Of a DNA stretch of 7,989 bases, positions 1 to 6,007 are shown one piece after another. This DNA is from Desulfuromonadaceae bacterium UBA2294 (GTDB taxonomy: Bacteria; Desulfobacterota; Desulfuromonadia; Desulfuromonadales; UBA2294). Both the position numbers and the translations under genes were made by a program. The stretch spans positions 1 through 7,989 of the forward strand of contig DDWE01000096.1 of assembly GCA_002345625.1 (NCBI GenBank), given 5' to 3'. A model generated the notes under the pieces. That model worked only from the letters and a program-made list of their open reading frames with translations, had not been told where the DNA came from and did not search any database. Position 1 is the first letter of the stretch, and the number at the start of each line of letters is the position of its first letter.

Positions 1-182
1 TGGGCCTCACGATCCCCCTGCTCGGCAAGAGGCCTGAGCAGCTGAACCGCCCGGGAATAATCCCGCACCCTGATCGCGGCGCTGATCCCTTCCGGCAGAT
101 CAGCCCGGGCCAGAGTTGGCGACAACAGAACAAAGGCCGCACAAAACAGCAGGCTGATCTGGCGTAGATTATGGTGTCCCAT
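1..182 (-). CDS. Secreted Sel1/TPR-like repeat protein, N-terminal part only (cut by window edge)
   Basis: Reading leftwards from the ATG at 182-180, the frame stays open to the window edge (60 codons). Residues 1-27 form a clear signal peptide: a short basic start (MGHHNLRQ), a hydrophobic core (SLLFCAAFVLLS) and an ARA cleavage site, giving a mature start near DLPEG. The mature part contains AIRVRDYSRAVQLLRPLAEQ followed by GDREAQ, which has the style of the first helix pair of a Sel1/TPR repeat ('DYxxAxxLLxPLAEQGDxxAQ'). The start is supported by a strong ribosome binding site, GGTGGAGA, six bases upstream. The gene overlaps the last 14 bases of the oxidoreductase gene, so the two are probably co-transcribed and translationally coupled. 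It would then sit under the same cyclic-dinucleotide riboswitch. Sel1 family membership is an inference from one repeat; the rest of the protein lies outside the window, and its role is unknown. Confidence 0.8.
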   Translation of the reverse strand, partial: MGHHNLRQISLLFCAAFVLLSPTLARADLPEGISAAIRVRDYSRAVQLLRPLAEQGDREA

Positions 183-1488
183 ATTTAGTCTCCACCAGCA
201 CACCACTCTCTTTCAGAAAACCGGTCGGCAGAATACCGCCAGCGCAAATAATCACGGCGTCGTTCTCAAGCTCCAGTTCTTTCCCTTCGAATTCAAGCCG
301 GACCTTGTCTGCGGTAATCTCCTTGATCTGGGACTTGAGCAGAATCTGCAGCCGGCCAGCGGCTCCGGCCTCTTTCACCAGCTCAAGATTTTTCGGCTTG
401 GCCCTGGAGAACGCCTCGCTCCGATAGGAGATGGCCACCGTGGTCCCCGGTTCGGCCGCAATACTGGTTGCCGCCTCCAGAGCGCTGTCGCCACCACCGA
501 CAACCAGCACCTTCTGGCCGCGGTACTGTTGCGGATCGATCAACTGGTAAACCACCTTGGGCTGATTTTCACCCTGCACATCGAGAGTCCGTGGCGTCCC
601 GCGACGCCCCAGAGAGAGGAGCACGGTTCGGGTCTGATAGCTGGCGTTATTGGTTTTGACTTCAAAACCCTGAGCATTTTTGCTGATCTTTTCCACCCGC
701 TCCTGGTAGTTGATCTTGACCCCGGTCCGCTTCTCAGCCGCCAACCAGAACTCCATCAGCTTCTCCTTGGTGGTCTCCTTGAAATTAACCTTCCCCAACA
801 GCGGAATCTCCACCGGTGCCGTCATCACCAGCTTGCCACGCGGAAATTTGGCGACCGTCCCCCCCAGGGTGTCCTGCTCGATGGTCATGGAACGCAATTT
901 GTGGCTCTTGGCGCTCAAGGTTGCGGCGAACCCGGCCGGACCGGCACCGACGATCAGGACATCAAGCTGGTCGCCGCGACCGATGCCGTCAACTTTGCGG
1001 ATCGACTCCATCGCCGCACACCCCTGGCGAATCGCGTTACGGATCAAACCCATCCCGCCCAGCTCCCCGGCGATAAACAGCCCGGGAACATTGCTTTCGA
1101 AATTTGGCTTGACCTTGGGAATATCGACCCCGCGCGTCTCGGTGCCAAAGACCAGGGTGATCGCTTCCTGAGGACAAGCAACAGCACAGGCGCCGTGGCC
1201 GATACAATGGGTCGGTTCGATCAGGGTCGACTTGCCGTTGATCAGGCCGAGGACATGATGCCCGCCCTGCTCCGGGCAGGCGTTGATACAAGATCCGCAA
1301 CCCAGGCAGCGGTTCGTATTAATCACGGGATGCAACGAGGCCGGTTCCGTCAGGCCGGCCGCAATCGCCTCTTTTTGCAACGAAAGATTCCGGCTTTCAC
1401 TCCGTTTTTTTCGCCAGACAAACAGCCACCAAAGAGCTCCCGTCAAGGCCAGATAGATCCATAAATCAGTCAAGGCTATCGCGGTCAT
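169..1488 (-). CDS. Membrane-anchored 4Fe-4S / FAD NAD(P)H-type oxidoreductase with permuted flavin domain
   Basis: The protein has 439 residues from the ATG at 1488-1486. That start is preferred over an upstream TTG because AAGGAT (1503-1498) lies 9 bases before it and the protein then begins directly with a membrane anchor (residues about 6-24, followed by WRKKR). Next come two ferredoxin-like motifs: CLGCGSCINACP (Cys 61, 64, 67, 71) and CIGHGACAVACP (Cys 95, His 98, Cys 101, Cys 105). The segment VPGLFIAGELGGMG (about 134-147) follows; such a segment normally ends a thioredoxin-reductase-like flavoprotein. Only then come the FAD Rossmann motif GAGPAG (181-186) and the NAD(P) motif GGGDSA (331-336), so the flavin domain looks circularly permuted. 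There is no redox-active CxxC of thioredoxin reductase. Likely role: electron transfer between NAD(P)H and a ferredoxin or membrane redox partner at the inner membrane; the partner is unknown. It is the first gene downstream of the riboswitch, with a leader of about 70 bases after the terminator. Confidence 0.88.
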   Translation of the reverse strand: MTAIALTDLWIYLALTGALWWLFVWRKKRSESRNLSLQKEAIAAGLTEPASLHPVINTNRCLGCGSCINACPEQGGHHVLGLINGKSTLIEPTHCIGHGACAVACPQEAITLVFGTETRGVDIPKVKPNFESNVPGLFIAGELGGMGLIRNAIRQGCAAMESIRKVDGIGRGDQLDVLIVGAGPAGFAATLSAKSHKLRSMTIEQDTLGGTVAKFPRGKLVMTAPVEIPLLGKVNFKETTKEKLMEFWLAAEKRTGVKINYQERVEKISKNAQGFEVKTNNASYQTRTVLLSLGRRGTPRTLDVQGENQPKVVYQLIDPQQYRGQKVLVVGGGDSALEAATSIAAEPGTTVAISYRSEAFSRAKPKNLELVKEAGAAGRLQILLKSQIKEITADKVRLEFEGKELELENDAVIICAGGILPTGFLKESGVLVETKYGTP

Positions 1489-1497
1489 ACCTGTAGA

Positions 1498-1503
1498 ATC
1501 CTT
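1498..1503 (-). promoter_or_regulatory. Ribosome binding site of the oxidoreductase gene
   Basis: On the minus strand AAGGAT lies 9 bases before the ATG at 1488. It decides the start: the longer frame beginning with TTG at 1536 has no comparable site and would put 16 polar residues before the membrane anchor. Confidence 0.6.
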
Positions 1504-1557
1504 TGATTGAATTCGGTTGCCGGCGCAGTAAAACAACCAAAAGTGTCAGCGACCGTA

Positions 1558-1595
1558 AAAATAAAAAGGGCCGCCAGAATTTCCTCTGGCGGCCC
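1558..1595 (-). terminator. Intrinsic terminator, expression platform of the riboswitch
   Basis: On the minus strand GGGCCGCCAGA (1595-1585) pairs perfectly with TCTGGCGGCCC (1578-1568) around a six-base loop. It is followed directly by TTTTTATTTT (1567-1558). It lies between the aptamer and the oxidoreductase gene, not after a gene, which fits an attenuator. Its 5' arm uses bases that are also the 3' side of the aptamer, so the two folds exclude each other. Confidence 0.92.
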
Positions 1596-1684
1596 GGCCG
1601 ACAGTCGGTTCATGGCAATCACCATGTCCTGAAGTCCCGAAGCTCTGCGTCCCAGGGTTTCCCCTGGTTTGCTCTTTTCAAAGG
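1583..1684 (-). promoter_or_regulatory. GEMM-I cyclic-dinucleotide riboswitch, A20 variant (GEMM-Ib, probable 3',3'-cGAMP sensor)
   Basis: Read on the minus strand, the conserved GEMM-I core is present in order. GAGCAAACC (1674-1666) comes first. A hairpin follows with stem CCAGGG/CCCTGG and a GAAA tetraloop, then GGGACGCAGAGC, matching the family signature GGGACGCARAGC. A second arm with a CATGG/CCATG hairpin follows, then CCGGGCCGCC. P1 forms from CCTTTG (1684-1679) and CAGAGG (1588-1583), with one G-U pair. The outer stem of the second arm is TTCGG with CCGGG (1597-1593). By alignment with the Vc2 RNA recalled from memory, position 47 is A (at 1646). Position 20, G in c-di-GMP riboswitches, is A here (at 1673), with A18, G19 and G21 around it. 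A20 is the hallmark of the Geobacter GEMM-Ib class that senses c-AMP-GMP. A20 alone does not prove selectivity, so c-di-GMP remains possible. Ligand binding should block the overlapping terminator and turn on the oxidoreductase gene. Confidence 0.9.
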
Positions 1685-1698
1685 CACTTAAACATCAT

Positions 1699-1718
1699 GA
1701 GCTGTGAAAACACAGCTC
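1699..1718. repeat. Perfect 8-bp inverted repeat next to the riboswitch
   Basis: GAGCTGTG, four A bases, then CACAGCTC: a perfect palindrome with a four-base spacer, 14 bases upstream of the aptamer's P1 helix on the minus strand. There is no T-tract after it on either strand, so it is not a normal terminator. It could be an operator near the riboswitch promoter or a leader hairpin. I found no convincing sigma-70 or sigma-54 promoter between 1690 and 1800 on the minus strand. Confidence 0.5.
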
Positions 1719-1794
1719 CAGAGAATAAGCAGCTTTACCAAGAATATTTTGTAACGACCCGCTCCTCCATACTCTGTAAGCTTCGACTCTCCTC

Positions 1795-1814
1795 AAAAAA
1801 CTGGTCGTCGCCAG
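1795..1814 (-). terminator. Weak possible terminator after the 126-codon ORF
   Basis: On the minus strand CTGG (1814-1811) pairs with CCAG (1804-1801) around CGACGA and is followed by TTTTTT (1800-1795). The stem is only 4 bp. Its place, four bases after the TGA of the ORF at 1819, is the main reason to list it. Confidence 0.25.
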
Positions 1815-1818
1815 AGTT

Positions 1819-2199
1819 TCAACTCTCGCCCAATTTATGACCATTTTCGTCGTATCTAAAATCTATCATATTCATTAAAATGTCAAGGGGCTGATCACCG
1901 TTTCTCCTGTTCCCATGAGCACAGATCTCAAGAATCCAGCGTCTTAAACTGTCGAAAAAAGAAGCCCTTCCAGAACCATAAACACCTCTTGAAATTTCAT
2001 TTAAAAAAAGTTCTTTGGCAACTGAATGCTCTGTTTTCAAATGGTTATCGGCGAACAAACCATTCGGGCTCAGGACCATTCCAATCAGTGAAAACGGCTG
2101 ACATCGCACCGCAGCTGCACGCACAAAAATTGATCGTCTATTGAGATTAAATATCGCCAAGCTCAAAGCGAAAGCAGAACCTCGTCGGAATTTTGACAT
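1819..2199 (-). CDS. Doubtful hypothetical protein, 126 residues
   Basis: An open frame from ATG (2199-2197) to TGA (1821-1819) in the GC-poor gap. I do not recognise the protein. It is basic at the start (MSKFRRGSAFALSLAIF, with a short hydrophobic run at about residues 9-17). It ends in a more polar half containing DSLRRWILEICAHGN and DFRYDENGHKLGES. No transmembrane segment or catalytic motif stands out. The only ribosome binding signal is a weak GAGAG directly before the ATG, and an in-frame TGA stands two codons upstream, so there is little support for translation. In its favour are a length unusual for a chance frame in GC-poor DNA and the weak hairpin plus T-run after its stop. If real, it is a lineage-specific or transferred gene, or the remnant of one. 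Confidence 0.3.
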   Translation of the reverse strand: MSKFRRGSAFALSLAIFNLNRRSIFVRAAAVRCQPFSLIGMVLSPNGLFADNHLKTEHSVAKELFLNEISRGVYGSGRASFFDSLRRWILEICAHGNRRNGDQPLDILMNMIDFRYDENGHKLGES

Positions 2200-2275
2200 C
2201 TCTCAGCGATGATCAAAACCTGCTTCCGAGCATCAGCAGGCAACCTGTTGCCGGTTTCGGGCTGCACGAAGTCCT

Positions 2276-2304
2276 TCAGTCAGGACCCAAGCACCTGCTA
2301 TAGT
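2276..2304 (+). promoter_or_regulatory. Extended -10 promoter for the C40 lipoprotein gene
   Basis: TGCTATAGT (2296-2304) is an extended -10 element: TG, one base, then TATAGT, five of six matches to TATAAT. The -35 region is weak (TTCAGT at 2275-2280, or TCAGTC at 2276-2281, 17-18 bases upstream). Transcription would start near 2311, after the frame's first ATG at 2209. This supports the ATG at 2350 as the true start of the lipoprotein, with a leader of about 40 bases. Confidence 0.5.
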
Positions 2305-2349
2305 AGGCTCAACTGTCAACACAACTTCGGACGGGTACAAACGGTCGCG

Positions 2350-3750
2350 ATGATACTGAATCAGAGAACGCCATGCACCTGCGCCGGCTGGCTGCTCCTT
2401 ACGCTGGCTGTCATGTCCGTCGTGCTGCCCGGTTGCAGCACCTTTCTGCGTCCACCAGCCGACCTTCACCGCTATCCGCAACAGGTCGCTCCCTTGCTCG
2501 ACCCGGCGACATCACAGCAGCGATTGATCACCCCCGAGCTGCAAGCCCTGCTCAATGCCGACTATGATCGACGATTTTTCGAGCCCTGGCAAACACTCTC
2601 GTCGCCGCTTCCGGCCGAAACAGTCTTCTGGGGCGTGGCTGAATATGGTGCTAAAATCGGCTACGGACAGGATCTGCAACCCTGGACACCCGACGCGTTG
2701 CAGGCCCTGATCTTCGCCCAGCAGATCGATCATTATCCGCTGCTCGATCGAACCGCCATTGCCATTCGCAACACTGACCTGCGCGTCATGCCGACCCGAC
2801 ATCCGTTCTTCTTCAATCCCGCCAAGGCCGGCGAAGGCTATCCCTTCGACTATTTCCAGAATTCGGCCATCAGCACCGGCACACCACTACGGGTTACGCA
2901 CCGCTCGGTCGATGGCGCCTGGTATCTGGTCGAAGCCGGGCACGTGTTCGGCTGGCTGACCGCCGACGTCCTGGCCTGGACCGACGCTGAGCTGCACACC
3001 GCCTACCAGACCGGTCGCTATGCGGCCATCTGTCAGGATCATCAGATCCTGACCGGGGCTGATGGTGAATTTCTCGCCGAGGCTCATATCGGCAACATCT
3101 TTCCGACAACCGGAACCGATGCGACGGGACATCAGCTGCTGGTCCCGGTGCGCGACGCCGACGGACAGGCCAGGCTGCGCACTGCGACACTGCCGAGCAC
3201 CAGCGCCATCGACAAACCGCTGCCACTGACCGCAGCTGCCCTGGCCACCGTTGCCGACGGTATGATGGGGCAACCCTACGGATGGGGCGGGCTTAACCAG
3301 GATCGTGACTGCTCCGCCCTCCTGCGCGATCTGTTTGCTCCTTTTGGCATCTGGCTGCCACGCAACTCCGCCGAGCAGGCCCGGCAAGCCGGCAACCTGG
3401 TTGTTGTCGACGATCTGTCTGTGCAACAGAAACAGGAGGTGCTGAAGACTCAGGGCCGGCCCTTCACCACCCTGGTCTGGTTTCCCGGTCATATCGGACT
3501 CTACCTCGGCCTCAGTCCCGATGACGGTCAACCGCTGCTTTTTCACGCACTCTGGGGTGTGCGGACCACAAATTGGTTCGGTGAATCAGGACGACAGATT
3601 GTCGGCCGTGTAGTGGTAACCAGCGTCCAGCCCGGCGCCGAACTGCCGGGAGCATCAGCGCAGGGGCTATGGACCAGGATGCGCGGTTTCACACTTCTCC
3701 CTCGCGATCTGTCCGAATTCCTTGTCGGTCCGCAGCCTCCGAAATTATGA
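2350..3750 (+). CDS. Lipoprotein SH3-domain / NlpC-P60 (C40) peptidoglycan endopeptidase
   Basis: The protein has 466 residues from the ATG at 2350. The frame is open from 2209, but the start at 2350 gives a lipoprotein signal peptide (hydrophobic LLLTLAVMSVV, then lipobox LPGC with Cys 29) and lies downstream of the promoter. The protein should be lipid-anchored in the envelope. After an N-terminal region (about 50-135) typical of NlpC/P60 proteins with a stabilising domain, an SH3-like region follows (about 140-210, with LRVMPTRHPFFF and DGAWYLVEAGHVFGWL). A second SH3-like stretch comes next (about 215-285). The C-terminal C40 domain has YGWGG, then the catalytic Cys in DRDCSALLRD (Cys 321), His in FPGHIGLYLG (His 381) and a third polar residue in LFHALWG (His 399). 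The usual 'DCSG' is DCSA here. Such enzymes cleave peptide stems of peptidoglycan, commonly between D-Glu (or its equivalent) and the diamino acid. The exact bond and the role (remodelling or recycling) are not visible. Confidence 0.9.
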   Translation: MILNQRTPCTCAGWLLLTLAVMSVVLPGCSTFLRPPADLHRYPQQVAPLLDPATSQQRLITPELQALLNADYDRRFFEPWQTLSSPLPAETVFWGVAEYGAKIGYGQDLQPWTPDALQALIFAQQIDHYPLLDRTAIAIRNTDLRVMPTRHPFFFNPAKAGEGYPFDYFQNSAISTGTPLRVTHRSVDGAWYLVEAGHVFGWLTADVLAWTDAELHTAYQTGRYAAICQDHQILTGADGEFLAEAHIGNIFPTTGTDATGHQLLVPVRDADGQARLRTATLPSTSAIDKPLPLTAAALATVADGMMGQPYGWGGLNQDRDCSALLRDLFAPFGIWLPRNSAEQARQAGNLVVVDDLSVQQKQEVLKTQGRPFTTLVWFPGHIGLYLGLSPDDGQPLLFHALWGVRTTNWFGESGRQIVGRVVVTSVQPGAELPGASAQGLWTRMRGFTLLPRDLSEFLVGPQPPKL

Positions 3751-3751
3751 T
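3722..3751 (+). promoter_or_regulatory. Candidate promoter for the ATPase-MscS pair
   Basis: TTGTCG (3722-3727) and TATGAT (3746-3751) are separated by 18 bases and match the sigma-70 boxes at 4 and 5 of 6 positions. They overlap the end of the lipoprotein gene. Transcription would begin near 3758, about 48 bases before the chosen ATPase start. Read-through from the lipoprotein gene remains possible, since no terminator lies between them. Confidence 0.35.
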
Positions 3752-3805
3752 AAACTTACTCCCCAACCAGCTGAAATCGTTTCCGCATTATTTGCCCTGG
3801 ACAAG

Positions 3806-5998
3806 ATGATGAGTCTCAATTCCACATCAACAGACCCGCAACCGGCCCCGCTGACTCTTGCCGCATTTGCCAAGGAGTTTGAGGTCGTTCTGGCCCGGGA
3901 ACTGGCAAACATCCAGTCCCAACTCGAAAAGTCGGGACAAGCCCTGATACAAGAGCGGGATCAGGTCTTTAACGGGCTGAGCAAAAGCCGGGAGCGACTT
4001 AGCGAACTGTTTGCTGACCCGGACCTGACCAATGACCGGGACCGGGTGATGCAGGAGATCGATGGTCAACTGACCTGGATCAACCGTAAGCTGCGCCCGG
4101 GCATTGACCGTGAAATCCGCAGTCTCGCCCCCAGACGGCGACCACTGGTGACTCAGCTGATCAGACTGCGCGATCGCATTCAGGAGATCACCGATCGACT
4201 GCCCGACGCGCCGATGCTTGCCGACGAAGCCGCGGCTGAAACACCCTTCCTCCGCCACCTGCGAAACCGCCTCGCACAAATCAGTCTGTCTCCGCATCGT
4301 CTGGCCGAGGAGCTGCTGCCCGACAATCCGGGCAGACATCCTCTGGTTCAGAAACATGAAGCACTGCATGCCCAGACCCTCAGCGATCTCGCCGACCTGT
4401 GGCGCGGCATCCGTTTTCACTTTGAAATCGTTCTCGATGAACTGAGGAAGACTATCGAAGCCGAGGCGGAAGAGGAGAAAACCGCCTCAAAAGTCGAAGC
4501 CCCGGTCCAGGCAGAGTTGGCAGCCCAGGTTCTCGATGCGCTGGAGAACGGACAGAGCCTGCTGGGAAAGACCCTCGACCCGCTCCTTGCTTTTTACGCC
4601 TCGCTCCCCGGCAGCATCGAAAAAATCTACCGGGAGTGGCTGACGACATTTGAGCAGGAGCTCGCGCGCATCGGCCATCTCGACCAGACCTTCCGACATC
4701 TTGCCATTCGTCTGCGCCGGCCGACAGCGCGCGTCAAGGAGCGCGCCACGGAACTGCTTGATCTGGGACGCGAAGAGGTCTCGCGTACCGCCAGCAGCGG
4801 CCTGCACCAGACCGGTGGGCTGCTGCGCAACCTGCAGGATCTCATCGGCCGCACCGGTAATGGCCGCGATGCACTGTTGCCCTACACCGACCTCCCCTCC
4901 AGCGAAGCGATCCGTGAACAAGCGGAAGAGCTTCCGGCCCTTTACCGCCGGATCTTCACCCTCGGCCCCCTGCGCAATCGCGAATTTCTCGTTGCCCGTG
5001 AAGATGAAATGGAGACCCTCGACGCTCTGGTTCTTCGCTGGCGCGAGAAAAAAGCCTGTAGCGCCGCAATCATCGGCCCGGAAGGGAGCGGCAAAACATC
5101 TCTGATCAACTGTTTCGCCAGCGAGTACGGTGCGGAAGAAGAGATCCTGCGTATCGATCTCAAGACGCGGTTCAAAAATGGCCCCGACTTGATCCGTATG
5201 CTCTGTGAAGAGTTTGAACTCGAACCTGGCATCGCCGATGTGGATGCCCTGACCAAACATCTGCTTGCCGGCCCCCGCCGTATCATCATTCTGGAGGGGG
5301 GGCATCAACTTGCCGCGCGGACCATGGGCGGGTTCGAAACCATGAAGACCTTCTTTTCCCTGCTGTCGGCGACCCGCAAACATCTGCTCTGGATCGTCAC
5401 CTTTCGCAAATACCCCTGGGCACGGTTCGATTACCTGCTCAACATCGGCAGCCATTTCACCCACGACATCCGCACCCTGTTTCACGATGAAGCAGAGCTG
5501 CGCGAAACCCTGATGCTCCGCCACCGCACCTCCGGGCTGACGCTGGAGTTCAGCGCTCCGGACGATGAGAAGTCACCCGAAGAGGAGAGCGTTCATCGTG
5601 ACCGTTTCTTCCGCGAGATGTTCACCGCAACGTCAGGCAATATCGACGCCGCCATTTATCACTGGCTGCGCAGCATCCGCTACGATGCGGAAACCCGCAC
5701 CCTGAAAGTGGCCCCCCTGAGCAGACCTGACCACCGGGTGCTGCGCGCCCTGGGTCGTGAGCATCTGTTCGCCCTCGGTGAAATTCTGTCCCACGGTGGT
5801 CTGACGGTCGCTGAATTCAGTGAAATCTTTTCCCGAGATCTGCTTGAGTCCAGGCTTCAGCTCGACACTCTGACCCAACTCAGCCTGCTGCGCCCGGACT
5901 CCGAAAGCGCGACAGCGGCTGATCAGCGGTACCAGATCAACCCGGTTTTCTTCGGCCCGCTCAGCGCCACTCTCGAATCGATGAATATTCTTTACTAG
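3806..5998 (+). CDS. Large P-loop ATPase (STAND/AAA-like) with helical N-terminal part and winged-helix-like end
   Basis: The protein has 730 residues from ATG at 3806; a second ATG follows at 3809 and cannot be excluded. The frame is open from TTG 3722, inside the lipoprotein gene, but the candidate promoter argues for the later start. Residues 1-375 are almost wholly helical and charged (coiled-coil style, e.g. ELANIQSQLEKSGQALIQER) with no signal peptide or membrane segment, so the protein is probably cytoplasmic. The ATPase core has Walker A GPEGSGKTS (424-432) and a Walker-B-like strand IIILEGGH (493-500). A strand LLWIVTFRKYPW (about 525-536) resembles a sensor-1 region. A helical bundle follows (about 600-625), then a winged-helix-like end (about 650-715) with GEILSHGGLTVAEFSEIF. 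I do not recognise a named family. The channel gene starts 9 bases after its stop, so an ATP-dependent control or scaffold role for the channel is a reasonable inference, not shown. Confidence 0.85.
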   Translation: MMSLNSTSTDPQPAPLTLAAFAKEFEVVLARELANIQSQLEKSGQALIQERDQVFNGLSKSRERLSELFADPDLTNDRDRVMQEIDGQLTWINRKLRPGIDREIRSLAPRRRPLVTQLIRLRDRIQEITDRLPDAPMLADEAAAETPFLRHLRNRLAQISLSPHRLAEELLPDNPGRHPLVQKHEALHAQTLSDLADLWRGIRFHFEIVLDELRKTIEAEAEEEKTASKVEAPVQAELAAQVLDALENGQSLLGKTLDPLLAFYASLPGSIEKIYREWLTTFEQELARIGHLDQTFRHLAIRLRRPTARVKERATELLDLGREEVSRTASSGLHQTGGLLRNLQDLIGRTGNGRDALLPYTDLPSSEAIREQAEELPALYRRIFTLGPLRNREFLVAREDEMETLDALVLRWREKKACSAAIIGPEGSGKTSLINCFASEYGAEEEILRIDLKTRFKNGPDLIRMLCEEFELEPGIADVDALTKHLLAGPRRIIILEGGHQLAARTMGGFETMKTFFSLLSATRKHLLWIVTFRKYPWARFDYLLNIGSHFTHDIRTLFHDEAELRETLMLRHRTSGLTLEFSAPDDEKSPEEESVHRDRFFREMFTATSGNIDAAIYHWLRSIRYDAETRTLKVAPLSRPDHRVLRALGREHLFALGEILSHGGLTVAEFSEIFSRDLLESRLQLDTLTQLSLLRPDSESATAADQRYQINPVFFGPLSATLESMNILY

Positions 5999-6007
5999 GA
6001 AACCGCC

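Larger units (their letters stand above)
1719..2298. other. GC-poor intergenic stretch between divergent units
   Basis: This stretch is visibly richer in A and T than the genes on either side, with runs such as ATTTCATTTAAAAAAAG near 1995-2012. It separates the left-reading riboswitch unit from the right-reading lipoprotein gene. It contains one open frame of uncertain reality (1819-2199, minus) and a weak hairpin with a T-run just after it. Two short inverted repeats lie near its right end: GGCAAC/GTTGCC at 2239-2252 and GTCCT/AGGAC at 2271-2286. I recognise no transposase, tRNA or attachment site in it. Confidence 0.5.

Noticed and set aside
529..1464. Plus-strand open frame of 311 codons opposite the oxidoreductase
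   Set aside because: It lies entirely antisense to a gene with clear Fe-S, FAD and NAD(P) motifs; its protein has no recognisable domain and is rich in shadow-type Arg, Gln and His.
1503..1691. Plus-strand open frame of 62 codons
   Set aside because: It coincides with the riboswitch and terminator read on the opposite strand; those explain the sequence better.
1699..1718. CRP-type site (TGTGA...TCACA)
   Set aside because: The half sites are too close: the whole TGTG-CACA core spans 12 bases instead of 16, so it does not fit the CRP consensus.
1720..1760. Sigma-54 promoter for the riboswitch transcript (TGG...TGC on the minus strand)
   Set aside because: Only 7 bases separate the GG and GC pairs, where 10 are needed.
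2887..3546. Minus-strand open frame of 219 codons opposite the C40 peptidase
   Set aside because: It is a shadow of the gene with the catalytic Cys and His motifs; no family features are seen.
4487..5524. Minus-strand open frame of 345 codons opposite the P-loop ATPase
   Set aside because: Long antisense frames are expected in GC-rich genes; it has no start context or domain, and the plus strand codes for Walker A in the same place.
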